Source: Phormidium tanganyikae FI6-MK23
Lineage (GTDB): Bacteria > Cyanobacteriota > Cyanobacteriia > Leptolyngbyales > Leptolyngbyaceae
Assembly (NCBI GenBank): GCA_019359175.1
Contig: JAHHHU010000019.1
Coordinates: 28,394 to 92,393 of the forward strand
Length of the DNA: 64,000 nucleotides
Direction of reading: 5' to 3'
Below, one piece after another: positions 1 to 8,430 of this stretch. The notes beneath the pieces were generated by a model. The model worked only from the letters and a program-made list of their open reading frames with translations, ran no database searches and had not been told where the DNA came from. Position numbers and translations under genes: made by a program. Every line of letters starts with the position of its first letter. Positions within the stretch are counted from its first letter, which is position 1.

Positions 1-2
1 CT

Positions 3-380
3 CAAGCTGTTTTTGATCCGGTTGCCTTCGACGATAAGCTGTCGAATCGATTTATCGAACTCGATCCGAGTGGCTACTTTATTATTTATGTCGATCGTGC
101 GGCTCATCTAATCTGTGCAGAACATTACACGAATACGATCGACGATCGAGGCTTGGCTTGCGATCCCGAAACTGGGGAGCCGCTTCCTTGCGGCGGTGAA
201 TTGAAACGTAGACCGAGTGCAATTTTCAAAGGCAGAACCGCGAAGGAACTCTGTATCGAAATTTTCGAGAAGCCTGAAATTAGTTGCATTACTCGACTCG
301 ATCACGCTGCTTATCTGGGTCGTGAATTTGTGCGGGCAGAGCAGTGTTTGTTCGGCGATCGAGAGTACATCCAGGATTAG
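3..380 (+). CDS. DUF4346 domain protein, C-terminal part (5' end outside window)
   Basis: An open frame runs from the window edge to TAG at 378-380, and about 125 residues are visible. Hallmarks of the cyanobacterial DUF4346 family are seen: an 'LDPSGYFIIYVD' segment, then 'AEHYTN', 'GRTAKELC' and a C-terminal 'RLDHAAYLGREFVRAE'. The family is nearly universal in cyanobacteria and has no assigned enzymatic activity that I can name, although some members are fused to dihydropteroate-synthase-like domains. The visible part is close to the size of a stand-alone member, so little may be missing. It lies 123 bp upstream of the TpsB gene on the same strand. Family assignment is from remembered motifs; function is unknown. 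Confidence 0.72.
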   Translation, partial: QAVFDPVAFDDKLSNRFIELDPSGYFIIYVDRAAHLICAEHYTNTIDDRGLACDPETGEPLPCGGELKRRPSAIFKGRTAKELCIEIFEKPEISCITRLDHAAYLGREFVRAEQCLFGDREYIQD

Positions 381-503
381 CAGAGTAGTCTCTTCGCTTC
401 GTTGCAAGGAACTTCTAAAAGTTGAGATCGCGTTACTTAACCATGGTTTAACTATACAAGGGTGTTTTTTTACGCCCTTTCGTATTACAAGCGATGTTTT
501 AAG

Positions 504-2216
504 ATGGTTTCTCGATCGCTGCTTCACGCTCTTCTGGTACTAAGCGTTTCCGTTTCGCTTCCGGTATCTGCTCAGACTGTTGTTCCGATTCCGCCTCAAG
601 ATCTACCTCGTCCTCTGCCGCCTCAACCCGCGCCCACGCCTCAAATCCCGACTCCGCTCCCGCCTCCCGATCAACTGCTTCCCCAACCGATTTCGCCGCC
701 ATCGACCCCCGAAAATCCGGGCAATGTTCCCGATACGATTCAGGTAAAGCAGTTTGATATTGTCGGGAGTACAGTATTTAGCGCCAAGGATTTTGAAGCG
801 ATTACAAAACCGTATCTCAATCGGAATGTATCGTTTGCGGAATTGTTGCAGTTGCGATCGCAGATTGCCGACCTCTATATCAAGAAGGGATATGTGACAT
901 CGGCTGCGATTTTGCCGCCCCAAGTTCTTACAGGCGGAGTCGTCAAAGTTCAAGTGATCGAAGGCTCGATCGAGCAAATTAACGTGATCGGCACTCGTCG
1001 CTTAAATCCAGCTTATGTTCGCAGTCGGATCGGGCTTGCAGTGCAAGCGCCTTTGAATGTGAATCGATTGCTGGAAGGATTGCGATTGCTGCAACTCGAT
1101 CCGCTAATTGCTTCGATTTCAGCGGATTTGCAAGCTGGAACTCGCCCTGGAACTAGCGTGCTACAAATTACCATTACTGAAGCGAAAACGCTGTCTGTGA
1201 CACCCTCGATCGATAATGCTCGATCGCCCAGTGTCGGTTCGTTTCGACGACAGATTGAACTTGCACAGGCGAATTTACTCGGTTTGGGTGACGGGTTGCG
1301 AGTCGGCTATACCAATACAGACGGAAGTAACGGAATCGATCTGAGCTACACCGTTCCGCTCAATCCGCGCAATGGAACGTTACGCCTCGCTTATGGTAGT
1401 ACACGCAGTCGGGTGATCGAGGAGCCGTTCGATATTTTGGATATTCAGGCTCGATCGCGCTATTACGAACTGACTTTTCGACAACCGATCGTGCAGCGTC
1501 CGGCGAATGAGTTTACTGTAGGATTGACGTTCTCGCGCCAGGAAAGCGAGACGGAATTAGGTATCGATAACATCGGCCCGTTTCGGTTGTCGCCGGGAGC
1601 AGATGAGCAAGGACGCACCCGCATTTCAGCCCTGCGATTTTTCCAAGAATATGTGCAGCGCAGCGATCAACAAGTGATTGCCGCACGATCGCAGTTTAGT
1701 GTCGGGTTGGGATTGTTTGACGCGACGATTAATGATCAGGCTCCAGATAGTCGGTTCTTGGCGTGGCGCGGACAAGCTCAGTGGACGAGACTTTTAGCGC
1801 GAGATTCATTGCTGTTAGTGCGGGGAGATTTGCAGCTTGTCGATCGAACTTTAGTCCCGCTTGAGCAAATTGGTCTCGGTGGACAAGAAACGGTGCGGGG
1901 CTATCGGCAAGATGCGCTGTTGACCGATAACGGTTTTTTATTCTCTACGGAGGTGCGTTTACCGATTCTGCGATCGGGACGTGCGATCTTACAAGTTACA
2001 CCGTTTATCGATTTGGGAACGGGATGGAATCGAAACGGGGAGAATCCGGAGAAGAATACGCTGGTCGGTGCGGGACTCGGTTTACTCTGGCGGCAAGGCG
2101 ATGATTTTTCGGCGCGAATCGACTTTGGGTTTCCGCTCGTGTCGGTTGGCGGTGAGAAACGCACCTTGCAAGAAAACGGGATTTATTTCTCGGTGCGCTA
2201 TAGTCCATCGTTCTAG
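504..2216 (+). CDS. ShlB/FhaC/HecB-type outer-membrane transporter (TpsB, Omp85 superfamily)
   Basis: Predicted outer-membrane beta-barrel of a two-partner secretion system that would export a TpsA protein. Residues 1-24 form a Sec signal peptide ending 'SLPVSAQ'. Residues ~25-75 are a Pro-rich spacer, ~82-155 a POTRA_2-like domain ('VKQFDIVGSTVFS'), and the rest a barrel with the signature 'VRGYRQD' near residue 462. The chain ends in Phe, as expected for a barrel substrate of BAM. The ATG at 504 is chosen over an in-frame GTG at 462 because it opens directly on the signal peptide. No TpsA-like gene lies nearby, so the substrate is unknown. Length (570 aa) is normal for cyanobacterial members. 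Confidence 0.88.
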   Translation: MVSRSLLHALLVLSVSVSLPVSAQTVVPIPPQDLPRPLPPQPAPTPQIPTPLPPPDQLLPQPISPPSTPENPGNVPDTIQVKQFDIVGSTVFSAKDFEAITKPYLNRNVSFAELLQLRSQIADLYIKKGYVTSAAILPPQVLTGGVVKVQVIEGSIEQINVIGTRRLNPAYVRSRIGLAVQAPLNVNRLLEGLRLLQLDPLIASISADLQAGTRPGTSVLQITITEAKTLSVTPSIDNARSPSVGSFRRQIELAQANLLGLGDGLRVGYTNTDGSNGIDLSYTVPLNPRNGTLRLAYGSTRSRVIEEPFDILDIQARSRYYELTFRQPIVQRPANEFTVGLTFSRQESETELGIDNIGPFRLSPGADEQGRTRISALRFFQEYVQRSDQQVIAARSQFSVGLGLFDATINDQAPDSRFLAWRGQAQWTRLLARDSLLLVRGDLQLVDRTLVPLEQIGLGGQETVRGYRQDALLTDNGFLFSTEVRLPILRSGRAILQVTPFIDLGTGWNRNGENPEKNTLVGAGLGLLWRQGDDFSARIDFGFPLVSVGGEKRTLQENGIYFSVRYSPSF

Positions 2217-2257
2217 TTTGCGTGAGACACTAGATCAGACTTGAGAAATGCGGAGCA

Positions 2258-3442
2258 ATGATTCGATCGGTGCAAGACAGTCAGACAAATTCGCGTGAAC
2301 GATCGTGGTTTTATTGGTTTACCGTTCCAATTTATCCCTACAGCCAGCGTCGAACGATTAGAAAAGAAGTGGTCAAAGATGCGGTATGGACATTTGATCA
2401 GCTTCAGGGCGTTTTTTATGTCGTCACGCCGATTCGGATGACGGTTGTAAAGCTTGATGCGGGTGGGCTTTTGGTGTACGCGCCTGTGGCTCCGACGATC
2501 GAATGTTTGCGATTGCTTGATGAAGTCGTTTCCGTTCACGGTGATGTTAAATACATCATTCTCCCCACGACTTCGGGCTTAGAACACAAAGCATTTGTAC
2601 CGCCGTTTGCTCGAAAGTTTCCCAAAGCTCAAATCTACATTGCACCGGATCAATGGAGCTATCCGATTAACTTACCGCTCTCCTGGTTGGGTTTTCCCAA
2701 AAGTCGCACGCATTTACTCGATGGTCGATCGACTCCGTTTGGGGATCAGTTTGAGTATGCAAAATTAGGCCCGATTCGACTGGGATTAGGGCCATTTGAG
2801 GAAATCGCATTGTTCGATCGACGGTCTAAAACACTGCTGGTTACAGATTCAGTCGTCTCAATTCCAGAAGTTGCGCCGGAGATTATTCGAATCGATCCTT
2901 ATCCGTTGTTGTTTCATGCACGTGAGACGGGAACGGAATTGATCGAAGACACCGAAGCCAATCGTCGTAAAGGTTGGCAGCGAATTGCATTGTTTACGTT
3001 TTACTTTCAACCCAGCGGTTTAGACATTGCGGATCTCGTTCCTTCAGTGCGTGAAGTGGTAAAAGCACCCGATCGCTCGAAAAAAGCATTCTTTGGCTGG
3101 TATCCGTTTCGTTGGAAATTGGATTGGCAGCGATCGTTTGAGGCGTTGCGAAAACATCGATTGATTGTTGCCCCGATTTTGCAAAGATTGATTCTTAATC
3201 GTGAGCCAGAGATTGTAATTGATTGGGCAGAAAAGGTTGCAAGTTGGAACTTTGAACGGGTTATTCCTTGCCATTTGGACGCACCGATCGAGGCAGATTC
3301 AACCGAGTTTCGAGCCGCCTTTGAATTTCTGGAGAAAAAGGGCGATCGAACATTGCCCGATGAGGATTTTGAACTATTGAAGGAGATTGAACAAGGCTTG
3401 ATTAAAACTATGATCACGCCACCTGCAAAGGACAAGGTTTGA
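2258..3442 (+). CDS. DUF4336 domain-containing protein
   Basis: A 394-residue soluble protein of the DUF4336 family found in cyanobacteria and plants. Characteristic segments are 'WTFDQLQGVFYVVTPIRMTV' near residue 44, 'VKYIILPTTSGLEHKAFVPPF', and a C-terminal 'RVIPCHLDAPI'. The pattern of a short His-containing loop after a beta strand resembles the metallo-beta-lactamase fold, but I do not see a complete HxHxDH motif, so catalysis is not claimed. The ATG at 2258 has a close GGAG just upstream. It follows the TpsB gene by 41 bp on the same strand and could be cotranscribed. No signal peptide is visible. Confidence 0.82.
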   Translation: MIRSVQDSQTNSRERSWFYWFTVPIYPYSQRRTIRKEVVKDAVWTFDQLQGVFYVVTPIRMTVVKLDAGGLLVYAPVAPTIECLRLLDEVVSVHGDVKYIILPTTSGLEHKAFVPPFARKFPKAQIYIAPDQWSYPINLPLSWLGFPKSRTHLLDGRSTPFGDQFEYAKLGPIRLGLGPFEEIALFDRRSKTLLVTDSVVSIPEVAPEIIRIDPYPLLFHARETGTELIEDTEANRRKGWQRIALFTFYFQPSGLDIADLVPSVREVVKAPDRSKKAFFGWYPFRWKLDWQRSFEALRKHRLIVAPILQRLILNREPEIVIDWAEKVASWNFERVIPCHLDAPIEADSTEFRAAFEFLEKKGDRTLPDEDFELLKEIEQGLIKTMITPPAKDKV

Positions 3443-3476
3443 TTCGCAGCATCACTCTCTCCCCAGCCAGCAAAGA

Positions 3477-4280
3477 CTAAAGTGAACTCTTCATCACTAG
3501 CGATCCTGCTGGAATTGGAGGAGCCACCGAGGACTCTGCTGTAATCAAAAGCTGAGCCGCAGGAGTGCCACACGCTGCCTGTAACGACGATCGGTACCCT
3601 GTCGCTGCTTCGCGACTACTAAACTGCCCGCAGTAATTGGGCTTGGTGCTACCTTGAGGAATTGCCCAAAGTCGATAAGCCTGACCCGCAGGCAAATCGG
3701 GCAAATTCCGCACGAACACCACCAATGCATTTTGCCCAGGGTCAATCAGCACCTTGCCAGAAGCATTTTCCGCCTTCTCAGTACCCCGCAACGCATAAAA
3801 ATTGGTGTTGGGCTGTTGCAACGTTTCAATCACGCTCTGATTGGCTTGAACCGTTTGCCGCAGACGGTAATTCTCCACCGCTAGAATCAACAAACCAAGC
3901 GTAGCGACTCCTAAAAAAGCTGGTTTTGCAATTGCACTGCGCTGCTGCCAGAGCGATCGCCAATAGTTCGTTCTGTTGGAAATCGATCGTCTCACTTCAG
4001 CAGAATGTTGCCTTGCGTCGGACGGCGAAAGTTCTGCTTCGGGAATAGATGGGGACTGACTGAGCCGTTCAAAGAGTCGATCTCTTAAATCTGCGGGCAC
4101 AGGCACTATTGGAGCGCTATAAGAAATTGCCCCAACGGTTGCCTGAAGTTCTGCTAACTCAGCCGTTAACTCTGGAGACGCAGCAGCTTGTTGCTCCACC
4201 CAAGCTCGTTCTTCTTCGGTCAGAAGGTGAAGGGCATAGAGCGGAGCGAGTTCACAAAAGCAGCGGTTTTCGTTGTTCAT
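3477..4280 (-). CDS. RskA-type anti-sigma factor
   Basis: Membrane-bound anti-sigma factor that should sequester the ECF sigma factor encoded just upstream. The N-terminus ('CFCELAPLYALHLLTEEE', residues 7-24) is an anti-sigma-like domain, a single membrane helix ('FLGVATLGLLILAVENY') lies around residues 120-137, and the C-terminal ~110 residues form the RskA extracytoplasmic domain ('LPDLPAGQAYRLWAIP', 'AAQLLITAESS'). Order of genes (sigma, then anti-sigma 48 bp later, same strand) is typical of ECF pairs. A 21-bp tandem duplication fills the intergenic space. Release of the sigma factor would need proteolysis or a signal sensed outside the membrane; this is inference from the family. Confidence 0.85.
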   Translation of the reverse strand: MNNENRCFCELAPLYALHLLTEEERAWVEQQAAASPELTAELAELQATVGAISYSAPIVPVPADLRDRLFERLSQSPSIPEAELSPSDARQHSAEVRRSISNRTNYWRSLWQQRSAIAKPAFLGVATLGLLILAVENYRLRQTVQANQSVIETLQQPNTNFYALRGTEKAENASGKVLIDPGQNALVVFVRNLPDLPAGQAYRLWAIPQGSTKPNYCGQFSSREAATGYRSSLQAACGTPAAQLLITAESSVAPPIPAGSLVMKSSL

Positions 4281-4295
4281 TCGGTCTGAGTCATC

Positions 4296-4337
4296 GAGAG
4301 TTCTATCTTAATCTGGGAGAGTTCTATCTTAATCTGG
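4296..4337. repeat. 21-bp perfect tandem duplication at the sigma/anti-sigma junction
   Basis: Two adjacent copies of GAGAGTTCTATCTTAATCTGG (4296-4316 and 4317-4337) span the stop codon of the sigma gene and the gap before the anti-sigma start. On the minus strand this places two copies of CCAGATTAAGATAGAACTCTC in a row, the first containing the TAA stop. It increases the spacing between the two genes and may influence their translational coupling. Confidence 0.9.
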
Positions 4338-4895
4338 CTTCCAAGTACTAAGTGTCGATCGTAGTCGATGTAAACCGAGTCGAATCCGGGTTTTAACCGT
4401 TCCGAGAGGAAGCTTTAGCTGAGCCGCTATTTCTGAGTGAGACAGACCCTTATAGTGAGCCAGTTCGATCACTTGACGCTGTTCGGCTGAAAGTTGGGCA
4501 AGCGCGATTTGAATTTGGTCACGTCGTTCTGAAATCAGCGCGTCTTCGATCGGGTCGTGATCTGATCGATTAACGGGAAGTTCGGCGGCGACGATCGAGG
4601 TTTTTTCGGTCTGCTGCACCGTTCGCAATCGAGCCAGGGTGTGACTCCGAGTAATGATAAAGAGCCAGGTGTCTACCTGAGTTTTGCTGGCATCAAAGCG
4701 AACTGCCGTTCGCCAAACTTGAGCAAAGACATCTAAAACCACTTCTTCACTTTCTTGAGCTGAACCAAGCGTCTTAAAAACTACTGCATAAAGTGTGGAA
4801 GCGTAACGATCGTACAGCGCTGCCATTGCTGTTTGATCCTGCTGGGCAATTCGTTTCAATAAAGAGAGATCATCGGAAGCTGGCTCGATCGTCAT
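4329..4895 (-). CDS. ECF-type RNA polymerase sigma factor (sigma-70 family)
   Basis: A 188-residue group IV sigma factor. Region 2 is seen at about residues 25-90 ('LYDRYASTLYAVVFKTLG', 'DVFAQVWRTA', 'DTWLFIITRSHTLARLR') and region 4 at about 130-183 ('AQLSAEQRQVIELAHYKG', 'SHSEIAAQL', 'TVKTRIRLGLHRLR', a helix-turn-helix). It resembles the SigK/SigG-like ECF factors paired with RskA proteins. It heads a minus-strand block with its anti-sigma factor and lies between that gene and two exported ferritin-like genes, which are attractive regulon members, although no promoter alignment was possible here. The ATG at 4895 fits the family start. Confidence 0.9.
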   Translation of the reverse strand: MTIEPASDDLSLLKRIAQQDQTAMAALYDRYASTLYAVVFKTLGSAQESEEVVLDVFAQVWRTAVRFDASKTQVDTWLFIITRSHTLARLRTVQQTEKTSIVAAELPVNRSDHDPIEDALISERRDQIQIALAQLSAEQRQVIELAHYKGLSHSEIAAQLKLPLGTVKTRIRLGLHRLRSTLSTWKPD

Positions 4896-5009
4896 TCAAT
4901 TCCCGCTAGACCACGGCACGTTAAAGTTAAACGTCGGTATCGCTTTGCATGTGAAAGCGATACCGACATTTAATCACGATTGAGGCAAAGAATTAAAGCG
5001 ATCGTCAGC

Positions 5010-5891
5010 CTACCATAGCCCCCGAACTTCAGTACCTGCCTGCGTATTCCCGGATTCGCCCGATTGATCAGGTGCTGAAGTCGATTGCTGGCTAGTTAGA
5101 ATTGGCTTCACCAAAGCCAATACTTCCGTTTCGGTCGCATAGCCATCAAATGCCGCAGAACCGAAAGGAATCGGAGAGCCACTGCGATTCTCGTTGTAAA
5201 TCACGCTCTTGGAATCGTTAATCCAGGGACGTGCATTCGCACCGAGCAGCGTTTGTCGCAAATACCGAATACCTGCGGCATGCCGCGCTTCCACTGAGTG
5301 AATTTCTAAAGCACCTGCTAGCACGGCTTTACCAGCTTCACCTGCCGCCAACAAGTTTTGCACTTGCCCTTTGTAGGCTGCCACACCTAAATCTTCGACA
5401 TACTGCCCAGCAAGAAGAAGATCCGTGGGATTCGCAAACGGATCGCGACCGAGAATGGCGCTGTAATTTGGGTTTACAGGCAATTGAACCGAATTTGGGT
5501 CGCCGCCGATCGATCGCAGTACGGCTGAAAGATCCACGACATGCTGCGCTTCATCCTGTCCGTAGGAAATCAACGCAGCTTTAGCGATTTCAGGCGCACC
5601 GGATAAACGTCCGGTTTGGGCTTCAGCGATCGCGCGGCGGTAAAAGTCGGCTTCTAATTTTTCTAACGTCAGCGCGTATTCTACGACTTGACGCGGCGTG
5701 AGCGTTGCAGTTTGGGCATAAGCTGGAGCAGTAGGCATCCAAGATAGAGAAAATAGCAGCAGAAACGCGATCGCTAAAGCGGCTCGATTAAAATTGACAG
5801 TGGTTTTCTCGATGAGAGTCCCAAGACATTGAGTAGCTTGCTGCAATCGACGAATTGTTTGGTGCATGATTGGATTCAAAAATAACTTCAT
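5010..5891 (-). CDS. Exported ferritin-like domain protein (Ferritin_2 type)
   Basis: A 293-residue protein with an N-terminal extension and a hydrophobic signal segment (about residues 38-60, ending 'APAYAQ'), so it is predicted outside the cytoplasm. The core is a ferritin-like four-helix bundle with repeated carboxylate/His motifs: 'LEKLEADFYRRA', 'GQDEAQHVVDLSAVL', 'EDLGVAAY' and 'ALEIHSVEARHAAGIRYL'. Related proteins are annotated as desiccation-associated or ferritin-like; metal content is unproven. It sits 20 bp downstream of a second paralogous gene on the same strand, so the two are probably cotranscribed. The long N-terminal segment before the signal suggests a start at 'MHQTIRR' (5867) is also possible. 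Confidence 0.85.
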   Translation of the reverse strand: MKLFLNPIMHQTIRRLQQATQCLGTLIEKTTVNFNRAALAIAFLLLFSLSWMPTAPAYAQTATLTPRQVVEYALTLEKLEADFYRRAIAEAQTGRLSGAPEIAKAALISYGQDEAQHVVDLSAVLRSIGGDPNSVQLPVNPNYSAILGRDPFANPTDLLLAGQYVEDLGVAAYKGQVQNLLAAGEAGKAVLAGALEIHSVEARHAAGIRYLRQTLLGANARPWINDSKSVIYNENRSGSPIPFGSAAFDGYATETEVLALVKPILTSQQSTSAPDQSGESGNTQAGTEVRGLW

Positions 5892-5910
5892 TGTTAAGAA
5901 ATTCCTTGGG

Positions 5911-6645
5911 TTAGGCGACTAGCATTCCGTTGATGGGATTGTTCAAAATCTTGAAGGAGCTAACGGCAGCAACAACTTGCTTTGGTGTGTATAGCTCGTC
6001 GTAGGCACGTCCCTTAAATGGATTCAGGCTTGCCGCTAAGTTTGCATCTTGGACGAGTCGATCGCGATCGGGTTCGGTGCTAGGTCGTCCGGCAAGTTCT
6101 CGCACCGCAGCAGAATGGCGACCTTCAACCGAGACGATCGAGCCTGCCGCTAAAATGTATGTTGGATTGGTTAGGCTTGGACCTGCACCGTTATACGCAT
6201 GAACCCCCAAGTCTTCTAACGTGACTGCCGTATTCAAGATTTTGTCGCGGCTTGTCAGGAGTGCATTAAGACCAGCAGCATTTAGACTTAAATCGCGGGA
6301 TTGGAACAGTGCATTACTTCCCAGAACTTGGCGCAAAAATGCGACGTGCGCGGCTTCATGACTTCCAATCTCGCTCAAATAATCGCGTTCTTTCGGATTG
6401 GTAATCTTGCCGCTCTTAAGAGCTGCTGGGTAGAACGCTGCTTCAAGTTCTTCTAGTAACAATGCAAAGTTAAGGATACCGATATCATTTGCATTGAAGG
6501 TGAGTGTCTTGGCTCGTGTTTGAGCCATTACGATTTTCGGCGTGCTTGCCAACAGAGCCGTACCAATGCCGAGAAGCCCCCATTTCAGGGCACGACGGCG
6601 CGAAAAAATTGCTCGATCGAGATCAAGTGTCGGCAGAAGATTCAT
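5911..6645 (-). CDS. Exported ferritin-like domain protein with Tat-like leader
   Basis: A 244-residue paralogue of its downstream neighbour. The leader 'FSRRRALKWGLLGIGTALL' carries a twin arginine followed by a hydrophobic stretch, which suggests Tat export and possibly folding around a metal before transport; cleavage is likely after 'IVMAQT'. The ferritin-like bundle shows 'LEELEAAFYPAA', 'GSHEAAHVAFLRQVLG', 'LEDLGVHAYNG' and 'SVEGRHSAAVREL'. It is the first gene of the two-gene ferritin-like unit. A long perfect hairpin lies about 118-156 bp upstream of its ATG. Exact metal or redox role is not known from sequence. Confidence 0.86.
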   Translation of the reverse strand: MNLLPTLDLDRAIFSRRRALKWGLLGIGTALLASTPKIVMAQTRAKTLTFNANDIGILNFALLLEELEAAFYPAALKSGKITNPKERDYLSEIGSHEAAHVAFLRQVLGSNALFQSRDLSLNAAGLNALLTSRDKILNTAVTLEDLGVHAYNGAGPSLTNPTYILAAGSIVSVEGRHSAAVRELAGRPSTEPDRDRLVQDANLAASLNPFKGRAYDELYTPKQVVAAVSSFKILNNPINGMLVA

Positions 6646-6762
6646 GAGTACTTAATTCTGAAGTAGGAGTGACACAAACACTAGAACGAGTTCTGATGTA
6701 TCTAAAAGAACCCGTAATCAGTTTGCTTGTCTCTAAGATAGTGTCGATCGCAATATGATATT

Positions 6763-6801
6763 TCTATCTAAAGGAGTACTTAGCCTCCTCCTTTAGATAG
6801 A
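6763..6801. promoter_or_regulatory. 14-bp perfect inverted repeat (hairpin) in a 325-bp intergenic region
   Basis: TCTATCTAAAGGAG (6763-6776) pairs exactly with CTCCTTTAGATAGA (6788-6801) around an 11-nt loop. It lies between the divergent ferritin-like gene (start 6645) and rarD (start 6971). No T-run follows on either strand, so it is not an ordinary terminator. It may be an operator or a structured leader of the ferritin unit. The rest of 6646-6970 is AT-rich with no open frame of note. Confidence 0.7.
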
Positions 6802-6970
6802 TTCCAAATTCTGCAATGTCCGTAATGGCCTCGACGATTAGATTTAAACAGTTAACAAACTTAATAAAAGGTTTGATCGACTGTACTGGGCAATTTCAGA
6901 TCAACTGTATCTAGAAGCAGTTTGAGATTGATTGTTAGAATTGCAACCTAATGTTTAATTTCGCTTTGTT

Positions 6971-7873
6971 TTGAACAAGTCTGCTGAAATATATTCTTCC
7001 TCAAAGCTTGGAGCTATCTATGCAGTTTTAGCTTATTCTGCTTGGGGGCTATTCCCGCTGTATTGGAAGTTTCTCACGCAAGTTCCCGCAGTTGAATTAG
7101 TGTGTCATCGGATCGTTTGGTCGATGTTGCTATTGATGGGTTTACTCTGGGCGCAACATCGGATTGCTGAATTTCGGCAACTGTGGCGATCGCCAAAAAC
7201 GATCGCGGCTCTCCTTCTCACTACAACACTAATTGCTGGAAACTGGTGCATTTATATCTATGGAGTCAACAGCGGGCAGATTGTTGAAACCAGTTTGGGA
7301 TATTACATTAATCCGCTAGTTACGGTATTGCTCGGATCACTAATTCTAAAAGAGAAGCTGAATCTCGTGAAAAAGATTGCAGTATTGCTAGCAGCGATCG
7401 CGGTTTTGAATTTCATTTGGCACTTCGGACAAGTCCCTTGGATTGCGATCGCGCTTGCATTCTCATTCGCGTTGTATGGATTGTTTCGCAAATTGATTAT
7501 TGTGACACCGATCGTAGGGTTAACCGTCGAGACATTGTTAGCAACCCCGATCGCTTTGGCATACATTGGTTACGGAAGCGCGACGAACACCGGGCATTTT
7601 GGCACAAGTTGGCAAGTGAGCGCATTGTTAATCGGTTGTGGAATTGTAACAGCGCTTCCCTTGCTCTGGTTTAACAATGCAGCAAAGCGACTACAGCTTT
7701 CGACGTTGGGATTTTTTCAGTATCTTGCACCGAGTCTTCAGCTTTTGATCGGAGTCGTGTTGTATCGTGAGCCGTTTACAGCCATTCACGCGGTTACATT
7801 TTTGCTGATCTGGGCCGCGATCGCGATTTATTTGATCGCATCAATGCGAAATCGGAAGACATTGCACGCCTAA
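6971..7873 (+). CDS. rarD: RarD family EamA transporter
   Basis: A 300-residue inner-membrane protein of the drug/metabolite transporter superfamily with about ten hydrophobic helices. The opening 'GAIYAVLAYSAWGLFPLYWK' and 'ELVCHRIVWSMLLL' are diagnostic of RarD. Substrate is unknown; RarD was named for chloramphenicol sensitivity. The only start consistent with the N-terminus is TTG at 6971, because an in-frame TAA occurs at 6956 and there is no ATG before the second helix. This non-standard start may limit expression. It is followed by a hairpin with T-run shared with the convergent YajQ gene. Confidence 0.88.
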   Translation: MNKSAEIYSSSKLGAIYAVLAYSAWGLFPLYWKFLTQVPAVELVCHRIVWSMLLLMGLLWAQHRIAEFRQLWRSPKTIAALLLTTTLIAGNWCIYIYGVNSGQIVETSLGYYINPLVTVLLGSLILKEKLNLVKKIAVLLAAIAVLNFIWHFGQVPWIAIALAFSFALYGLFRKLIIVTPIVGLTVETLLATPIALAYIGYGSATNTGHFGTSWQVSALLIGCGIVTALPLLWFNNAAKRLQLSTLGFFQYLAPSLQLLIGVVLYREPFTAIHAVTFLLIWAAIAIYLIASMRNRKTLHA

Positions 7874-7878
7874 AACGA

Positions 7879-7914
7879 AGCCTCCAAGTCTACTAGAAAC
7901 CTGGAGGCTCTTTT
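7879..7914. terminator. Bidirectional intrinsic terminator between rarD and the YajQ gene
   Basis: AGCCTCCA (7879-7886) pairs with TGGAGGCT (7902-7909), followed on the plus strand by CTTTTATTT. It lies 6 bp after rarD and 15 bp beyond the end of the convergent YajQ gene. Confidence 0.75.
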
Positions 7915-7928
7915 ATTTCTCGATCGCT

Positions 7929-8420
7929 TTATCGATAGTTCGTAAACTGTAACGCCATCGGAAAATCTTCTTGTTTCATCCGCTGCATTACCGCTTGCAA
8001 ATCATCCTTCGACTTTGCCGAAACGCGCACCGCATCGCCTTGAATCGACCCTTGAGCCTTTTTAAATTCATCGCGAATAATCTTCGTGATTTGCTTCGCG
8101 ACATCTTGATCGATGCCTTTTTTCAGCTTAATTTCTTGCCGAACGCGGCTACCACTCGCCGACTCGACTTTACCGTAATCGAAAATTTTCAGCGATAGAT
8201 CGCGTTTCGCGGCGCGTTGTTGCATCAAAGTATGAACCGCATCAAGCGTAAATTCGCTATCGGTATTAATGACGATCGCATCTGCACCGAGTTCGATCTC
8301 CGTTTTTGTATCTTTGAGATCGTAGCGGCTTTGGACATCGCGCTTTGTGGTGTCGATCGCGTTAACGAGTTCTTGGCGATCGAAGTCGCTGACAATATCA
8401 AACGAAAATGTAGAAGCCAT
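7929..8420 (-). CDS. YajQ family (DUF520) nucleotide-binding protein
   Basis: A 163-residue cytoplasmic protein. The start '[23 protein letters not shown]', the central '[13 protein letters not shown]', '[13 protein letters not shown]', and the end '[13 protein letters not shown]' match the YajQ/DUF520 family with full length. Members bind nucleotides and, in Xanthomonas, cyclic di-GMP; in cyanobacteria the role is not established. It is the last of three minus-strand genes with gaps of 3 and 10 bp (DprA-like, MAPEG, YajQ), suggesting one transcript. Confidence 0.92.
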   Translation of the reverse strand: MASTFSFDIVSDFDRQELVNAIDTTKRDVQSRYDLKDTKTEIELGADAIVINTDSEFTLDAVHTLMQQRAAKRDLSLKIFDYGKVESASGSRVRQEIKLKKGIDQDVAKQITKIIRDEFKKAQGSIQGDAVRVSAKSKDDLQAVMQRMKQEDFPMALQFTNYR

Positions 8421-8430
8421 AAACCAATTG

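Noticed and set aside
462..503. GTG start at 462 for the TpsB gene
   Set aside because: It would put 14 polar residues ahead of a good signal peptide that begins at the ATG at 504.
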